DNA from: Hypholoma sublateritium FD-334 SS-4
Taxonomy: Eukaryota > Basidiomycota > Agaricomycetes > Agaricales > Strophariaceae
Direction: 5' to 3'
Length of the DNA: 64,000 bases
NCBI GenBank assembly: GCA_000827495.1
Contig: KN817532.1
Location: 315,388 to 379,387 of the forward strand
Shown here: positions 58,201-64,000 of the stretch, one piece after another
How the letters are laid out: each line of letters begins with the position of its first letter
How positions within the stretch are numbered: the stretch's first letter is position 1
Program-made: the position numbers and the translations under genes
The notes under the pieces: generated by a model
Database searches by the model: none
What the model was told of the DNA's origin: nothing
Seen by the model: only the letters and a program-made list of their open reading frames with translations

Positions 58201-61200
58201 ATCAGAGAGCGGTATTTGCGTACCCTCTGCTGTGGGCGTCTTTCGCGCCCTGGCCTGTACCAACTCTGTCCTTCCCTCCGCTCACCATCGCCCCCAAGGC
58301 TTGGAGGCGCGCTCGGTATCCGTCCAGGATCACGATACAGTCCACCAGGCGGCTGACAATGTGTCAGTCGCGTGCTTCTGAAGAATAATAAGTATTGGTA
58401 CTTACAAGAATTGGGCGAGGCGTAGGTCCTGGAGGGCCGCCACCATGAAATCTCTCCTGGAATCTCTCGGGTCTCTCCTCCTGCGGAGGCTCCTGAGTGC
58501 GAGGCTCGTCCCGGAAGGTAACAGGTGGTTGGCCGCCGCGAGGAGGCACCCACGGAGGCACCTCTGGCACAGGTACGTATGAACCTACAGAATCGCGGTG
58601 GCCCTCTGACCCCGGCGCCCCCGGGCGCGCATACCCGCGCGTGCGATGCGGAGGAAGCGGCGGAGGAGCGATGTACTCGCGTATGATCGGCACCGTTATA
58701 GGACGCGGCGGCAGCGTGTCCATCGAGACGGGACTGGGGCTCCGTATCCGCTCGCCGCGGTCCGCAGGCTGGTAGCTAAACGGCACGATTCGCGGCGCAT
58801 CGAGGGGCGTCATGGAGGGTATGTTGCCACGCGACAGGATGTCCTCGAGTTGGCGCGCCATCGAGGGCCCGGCGTGGGCAGGCACTGGGGTGGGCATGTG
58901 AGGGGCATCAAGAGGCGAGGCCAGGTCGCCTAGGATGCGCGCCAGACGCTCCAGAGAGTCGTCCGACTCGGATATTGACTCCGTGCGCTCGGTGCGCGCT
59001 ATTGGCGCCGTGGGCGGTGGCTGGAACATCGGGATCTCGCGCCCGCGCTCGTGCCCTTGCTCTATGACGGTTTGGATGAGCTCTTCGATGCGGCGCAGGC
59101 GATCCGCAAGTTCCGGGGTGTGGTCCTCGGGCAGCGGAAGCTCCTTTTTCTGCAAGTCGGAAATCGCATCGAGCGTATTTGCCTGATTTTCCGCGAGCGA
59201 GCGCAGTTGGTCCTGGATGGCGCGCAGGGATCCGTCCAACACATCAGGCTGTCGGATGGTCCTTCCCGACGAATCACTCGATTCCGACAGCTCGCTTGAA
59301 GAAGAGATAATCGAAGGCGCCGTGCTGCTATCGTCGTCCAAGCTGGACGACGAGTCCGCGATGGGCGCTTGCCAGGAACGCGGCGACGGTATCTGCTCGT
59401 CCATGTCCTCCTCGTATAGGAAGTCATCCGAGTGCGCGGAAGAGAGGAACGACACGCCGCTGACGTTGCTCGCCGACCGGCTGAGCGAGACACCCTGGTC
59501 GGCGAGTACAATATCGACGGCCTCAGGCGGGCGTAACGACGACAGCATGCTGCTCGATCCAACGGGCCGGTCCACGAGCTGGACGCGCTGGGGCGAGCGC
59601 GGGCGGGGCGTTGCCGCGCCGGGCGCTGGCGCTGGCTCCGCCTGCACGGTCTGGGTGACGACGACGGGCGACCGCGGCGGCTGCGGGCGGTGCAAGAAGT
59701 CCGCTAGGTCGCGCAGTTCGTCGCGCAGCGCACGCACGTTGTCGGCGATCTCCTGGCTCTCCAGACCGCGCGCCTGATCGTACGTCTGCAGCTCGTCGAC
59801 GAGGCGGTCGATGTCGCGCGAGATGTCGCGCTCGGTGACGGCGCTGACTGTCTGCACCGTGCGCAGGCTCGACTGTTCGGTGTCGCCGCTGCCGTGCGGC
59901 GTCGTGATGCTGACGACGATGGAACCATCCGGCGTAAGATCCTTGCTCAGCTGCTGGCTTGATGGTGTGGGCGGCGAAGGCTAGTAAATGATAATCAGCA
60001 AGGGGCAATGCAAACAAGAAGAAAAAACATACCGAAGGCGGAAGTGAGGGCAGCAGTGATGGCTCCGTCGAGAGCTCCGAGAGCGGCTGCGACGGCGACT
60101 CCGGCTCTGGCTTCGCCTCCGGGATTATCTCCAGCGAGCGCTCCGCCTCTATTTCCTCCCATTCAGGCTCGACCTCCTCTGGCTCGCCGTAGTCCACGAT
60201 GGAGCGCGAGTCAAAGACCGACGAGCGCAGCGAGGACTGCGACATGTACGACGACGTCGAGTACGTCGACAGCGTGCGGCCGAGCGAGCTCGAGGACTCT
60301 GATTCGGATGAGAACATCAGGCTCGTCGGCGTCGCGATGTCCGACGCGGACGAGATCGACGCGGGCAGCGGCGGCACAGGTGTGAGCGGCTGCAGCGGCG
60401 ACGCCGGCGCGACCGTCTCCAGTGGCGAGACCGACGCAGGGATCGTGCTCATTGCGCCTATTGAAGAGGCCGAGCCGCTAGGGCGGAAAATTGACGTCTC
60501 GATCGAGGTCTCGAAGCTGTCGTGTAGCTCAATCGATTGTACCGACGGCGAAGGGGCGAGGATCGACGGATCGTACGAGACATCCGACACCGTTCGCCAC
60601 GCGCGCGGGGTTGGCGGTGCGAGTGAGGATGATGACTGAGTAAACGACGAGACGTCTTCCGACGTTGAGATAGACGACTCGGTGATGGACATCGACGGCA
60701 TTGTAGTCGGCGCGACGAGGGGCGTTGAAGGCGGCAGCGTCGACGCCGTCGAAGGCGACAGCATCCCAACGGACGCCGGCGTGGCGATCGACGTCGAACC
60801 AAGCGTGGACATCGGCAGAGACGACAGCAGGCTCAGGCTGACGCTCTCCTCCTCTTCTTCATCCGTCAGCGACGACTCTGTCGGCGCCGGCAGGCGCAGC
60901 GTGCTGGGAGTGCGCACATCATGCCCGTCAACCGATTGAGGCAGCGGCGAGGGCGCGCCCGAAAGCGATAGCGAAAGCTCCGGCTCCTGAGGTAGCGGCG
61001 GCAACGGCGCGGACTCGGGCGACGTCAGCGACGCAGGTGCAGAAGGCGCCGCAGCCGGCGGCGTCCCGGGCAGCGAAGGTAGCAACGATTCTGGGGCAGA
61101 GGGCGGCACGGAGGGCTGCGCCTCGCCTGGCGGAGACGGAGGCAGGGAGGGCAGCAGCGACGAGTGCTCAGAGGGTGGCGCGAGGGGCGGCGCCTCGCCT

Positions 61201-64000
61201 GGCGGAGACGGCGGCAGCGAGCGCAATAGCGAGCGCTCAGAGGGCGGCCCAGGCGGCAGAACGATGGCAGACGGGCCGGAGGACGGCGGCAGCGATGGCA
61301 GCGACGGCGACGGCGCGAGCAAGATTTCCGGGGTTGGCAGCGCCGGCAACGCGCGGTCGATGAACGGTGTGGGTGTCGACAGGCTCGGCAGGTCAAGCGG
61401 CGAAGGCGCAACGGACGCGGGCAGCGGGATGTCCTCCGGGAGCAGGTCGGACCAGACGGAGCTCGGCGGAGAGCGGATCGACGGCACGACGGACGGCACG
61501 ACGACGACGCTCGGCGCCGGGGGCTGCGGGGGCGACTCCCAGAGGTGCAGCGAGGACATCGTCGGCGTGCTCGCCTCCGACGGGATCGTGCCGATCTCGT
61601 CGTCGAACACGTCCGCGGTGGCGTACACCGACGGCGCCTCGACCTCCGGCTCAGACGCCTCCGAGGCGGTGCGGTAGTCGGTCTCCATCTCTGGCTCCGA
61701 GGCGGTGCGGTACTCGGTCTCCATGCCGGGCTCCGACGCGGTGCGGTACGACGTCGAGACGGAATCAGCGGTGATGTAGTCCTCCGAGCCAGGGATCGAC
61801 GGGAACGACTCGAACGACGTGATGGACGCGCGGTCCGAGACGATGACCTCTGCGGTGGCGAATTCGGTGCTCGCCTGGGACGCGGTGACGAATTTCTCCG
61901 AGGCGACCTCAGACAGCGTGTCCGAGCCGAAAGAGAGGGGCGTAGGCGTCTCTGACTCCGTGGTAATGCGCGTGTAGGTGAAGTCGGTCAGGTCGGACGA
62001 CGGACAGATGTCGTACCCCGTCTCGCTCGACGAGAGCGGCGTGTGTTCGCCGACGCCAACGCCGTTGCTCGACGTCGTCGACACGCCATTGCTCTCGCTC
62101 TGCAGCGTGTAGCTCCCGCTGCCTGGTGTGTAGCTCCCGCTTCCCGGCGTAAAGCTGCCGCTGTTGGTATAGCTCCCGCTCGGCGTGTAGCTCCCGCTGT
62201 TCGTGTAACTCCCGCTCTGCGTGTAACTCTCGCTCCGCGACCTGTCGCTCCCGGTGTAACTGCCGGTATAGCTCCCAGTCGGCGTCCGGCTGTGACTTTC
62301 CAACGCAGACCCACTGCGGCCCGAGCCGAGCGAGTCGTGCGCGCTGCCCGGCGTGTACGTGCCCGTGCCCGTGCCTGTGCCCTCCTCCTCCTCCTGCGAG
62401 ACACTGTCCCGGTCCGACTGCGACGCCGACGCGTCCGTCTGATACCCTGACGTATACGAGCGCAGACTCGCCGCACCGCGCCGCCGGATCTCCTGCGCGC
62501 GCGAGAGCGTCGACGGCGAGTCCGCGAACGACACGTCCGACGCGCCGCTGCCGCTGCGGTACGACCCCGCGTCGCTCAGGCGGTAGCTCGCCGTCAGCGT
62601 CGCCGACGACGGCGTCTGCGTCTGCGACGCACTCCCCGTAAGCCCGCCGGTGAAGCTCGTCGCGCCCGTCACGCTGGTCGCGCCCGTCACCGTCATCGTG
62701 CGCGGCCCGCCCGTCGACGTCAGCGACGTGTGCGAGAAGTACGTCGCGCGCGCGCCGTCCGACGAGCCGCTGAAGAAGTGCTCGTCCGACACGTCGGACC
62801 GCGCGCGGTCGGAGCCGCGCCCCGTCGACGGCGGCGGCGTCATGAAGATGTCCCGCCCGAGCGACGACCCGCTCGAGATCGTCACCGGCGACGCGCCGAC
62901 CAGCGCCCCGCCGCGCGCGCGGTCCACCGCGGACTTGAACTCCTCGTCGAGGTCCGCCATCGAGCCCGTGCGGCGCAGCGCGCTGCCGCGCCTGGGTGTG
63001 ATCACGCGCGCATCGCCCGGGTAGACATACTCCTGGTTCTGGATCACGATGTCGTCCACCGTACGCGAGTGGTGCGACGAGACAAAGGACGACTGCCGCG
63101 AGAGCGACGCGGTTGACATGAAGTCAGAGATGTCCGGCAGGGTGCTGAGCGGTGGCACGAAGACGGTCGAGCGCGAGCCGTTGCTGGAGACACTGCTCCG
63201 GCTGTCGATGGAGAGGATGGTCCTGATGGAGCCGGTGGGCGAGCGAGTGACGGACGCCGAGTCTGGCACAGCGACAGGCCTGTTGACGGTCTCCCTATTT
63301 TACAACGCATATTGAGCATAAAACTGCAAAAACAATAGATTGGACTAACCAAAGCCGGTTGACCCATTTTTGTCTCTCGAGGAGACTCTCCGCCGCCAAC
63401 CTCTCGACGCCGTCTGCGTACAGCATATGGAACGGGACCAACATCTCCATCAATGGTTGCGAGTTTGCCTCGGCACTTTGCCGCCTTGCCGCAATGGTGC
63501 CCACGTCGTCGCGAGCACTGGGATGCGTCGGCGAGGGTACCGACTGGACGCTTGTGCAGTTGAGGAGGTCGAGCGCTACAATGCCGCGGCCACCGCCAGG
63601 AGAAAGCCACGACAATAAAAGCATGTGCGGGTAGAGCAAGGCCTGGCATCTCTGCCAGCGGTATGGCGGCGACGCGTGCACGTTGAGGTACCACAGCAGA
63701 CCAATATGAATCGGCTGTATCCACTGTCAGTCAGTGTGTACACAGAAACAATAAAAAATGGCTTACTGGTTCGGAGCTTTGTGCATAGTTGCTAATCTCA
63801 TTCATATCCAAACCCGGCGGGAACACGCCGCTCCTCTGCCTCCTGATGCTCGCGTTTTCGGGCACGTCCAGCGACACCGGCCGCGCAGGCGTTACCTGCG
63901 TAGCCGCGCCCTCGCGCGACTCCCGCAGCCGCTCCCGCGCGCCCCTGAGTTGCCGCCGGATCCCCGATAAGCTGTCGTTCTCGCCTGTCTGCGCGTATGG
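52283..64000 (-). CDS. Giant PH-like / SR-rich / coiled-coil protein, 5' end outside window
   Basis: Fifteen exons read through in one frame: >64000-63767, 63714-63350, 63294-60033, 59980-58406, 58352-58224, 58172-58065, 58014-57964, 57912-57738, 57677-54690, 54632-53286, 53231-53157, 53099-53008, 52957-52746, 52694-52447 and 52392-52283; at least 3656 residues. Introns are 50-60 nt, and the one at 57963-57913 uses GCAAGT as donor. In order: a charged segment (SLSGIRRQLRGARERLRESR); a PH-like domain across exons 1-3 (PIHIGLLWYLNVHA to ERQKWVNRLWE); a ~1100-residue Ser/Thr/Pro region with GSYT, LPPSPPGEA and YRTASEPEMET repeats; helical segments (DIDRLVDELQTYDQ, DRLRRIEELIQTVIEQ); Pro-rich sequence; a GMPMxG repeat; a long SR-dipeptide segment; APRSE repeats; a ~250-residue coiled coil; and a Pro/Lys-rich C-terminus (stop 52285-52283). 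Architecture suggests a membrane- or cortex-associated scaffold; SR content could instead mean nuclear RNA work. I know no characterised homologue. Confidence 0.8.
54271..54345 (-). repeat. Five tandem 15-nt units encoding APRSE-type repeats
   Basis: On the plus strand the unit is TTCGGAGCGAGGTGC; five consecutive copies differ by one to four bases. In the giant protein they read as APRSE/VLRSE/TPRSE units just before the coiled coil. Confidence 0.9.
56436..56547 (-). repeat. Tandem 15-nt units encoding GMPMx repeats
   Basis: About seven copies of a CATACCGGACATTGG-like unit (plus strand) encode GMPMS, GMPMP, GMPMT and GVPMT in the giant protein, between its proline-rich and SR-rich parts. 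Confidence 0.85.
61081..61260 (-). repeat. Direct repeats encoding LLPSLPPSPPGEA
   Basis: Two close and one weaker copy of a segment with GCCTCGCCTGGCGGAGACGG on the plus strand encode LPPSPPGEAPP / LPPSPPGEAQP and a decayed LPGTPPAAAP in the serine/proline-rich region of the giant protein. Confidence 0.75.
62106..62275 (-). repeat. Degenerate 15-18-nt repeats encoding GSYT units
   Basis: GTGTAGCTCCCGCT-like words recur about nine times on the plus strand and encode GSYTGSYT, SGSYTNSGSYTPSGSYT and similar in the giant protein. The Ser/Thr/Tyr/Gly composition suggests a disordered, phosphorylatable spacer. Confidence 0.8.

Noticed and set aside
58497..63315. Many plus-strand open frames across the 3' part of the window.
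   Set aside because: Shadows of the giant minus-strand gene, whose frame continues across consensus introns; none has domain content.
1..64000. tRNA genes, CRISPR arrays, transposases and reverse transcriptases.
   Set aside because: Searched by eye for T-loop patterns, regular spacer arrays and catalytic motifs; none found. A tRNA scan and a repeat library search would settle this.

Overview
The window is nuclear DNA of a filamentous basidiomycete, most likely a wood-decay Agaricomycete. The reasons are dense 44-104 nt GT-AG introns, two GH7 cellobiohydrolases with C-terminal CBM1 modules, a fungal GH30 glucanase, CipC-type stress proteins, a Zn2Cys6 regulator and CorA-like families typical of this group. 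No bacterial, organellar or viral block was seen. Exon models were built by hand from reading frame, splice consensus and family motifs; most close in frame from ATG to stop.

Layout. 0-2 kb, minus strand: the 5' part of threonine synthase (THR4), cut by the window edge, then a four-exon Asterix/WDR83OS-type ER protein. 2-3.8 kb: a degenerate repeat block with palindromes. 3.8-6 kb: an F-box-like gene with small phase-0 3' exons. 7.3-9.7 kb: a CorA-like transporter with a GMN motif and an apparent 2-nt exon. 11.2-13.7 kb: two tandem CipC-like (DUF3759) genes with matching promoters. 15.1-17.7 kb: a 17-exon GH30 enzyme. 19.4-21.7 kb: two small unassigned genes. 24.1-29.9 kb: a direct tandem pair of secreted cellobiohydrolases. 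30.6-34.7 kb: CDC20 (minus) and a mitochondrial Obg GTPase (plus), divergently transcribed. 34.7-42.7 kb: nearly 8 kb with no supportable gene. 42.7-47.6 kb: a 1488-residue zinc-cluster transcription factor. 48.5-51.8 kb: a probable tail-anchored protein and a second, GMN-less CorA-like protein. 52.3 kb to the window end, minus strand: one giant gene, at least 15 exons and more than 3650 codons, with a PH-like domain, Ser/Thr- and Pro-rich regions, an SR-rich segment and a long coiled coil.

How the genes relate. The GH7 pair would act together as extracellular exo-cellulases, and GH30 on beta-1,6-glucan of fungal walls. CDC20, MTG2, THR4 and Asterix are housekeeping genes. There is no sign of a biosynthetic cluster or a mobile island. 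The most novel items are the giant scaffold-like gene, the 2-nt exon, and the CBM1 intron whose retention would give CBM-less cellobiohydrolases.
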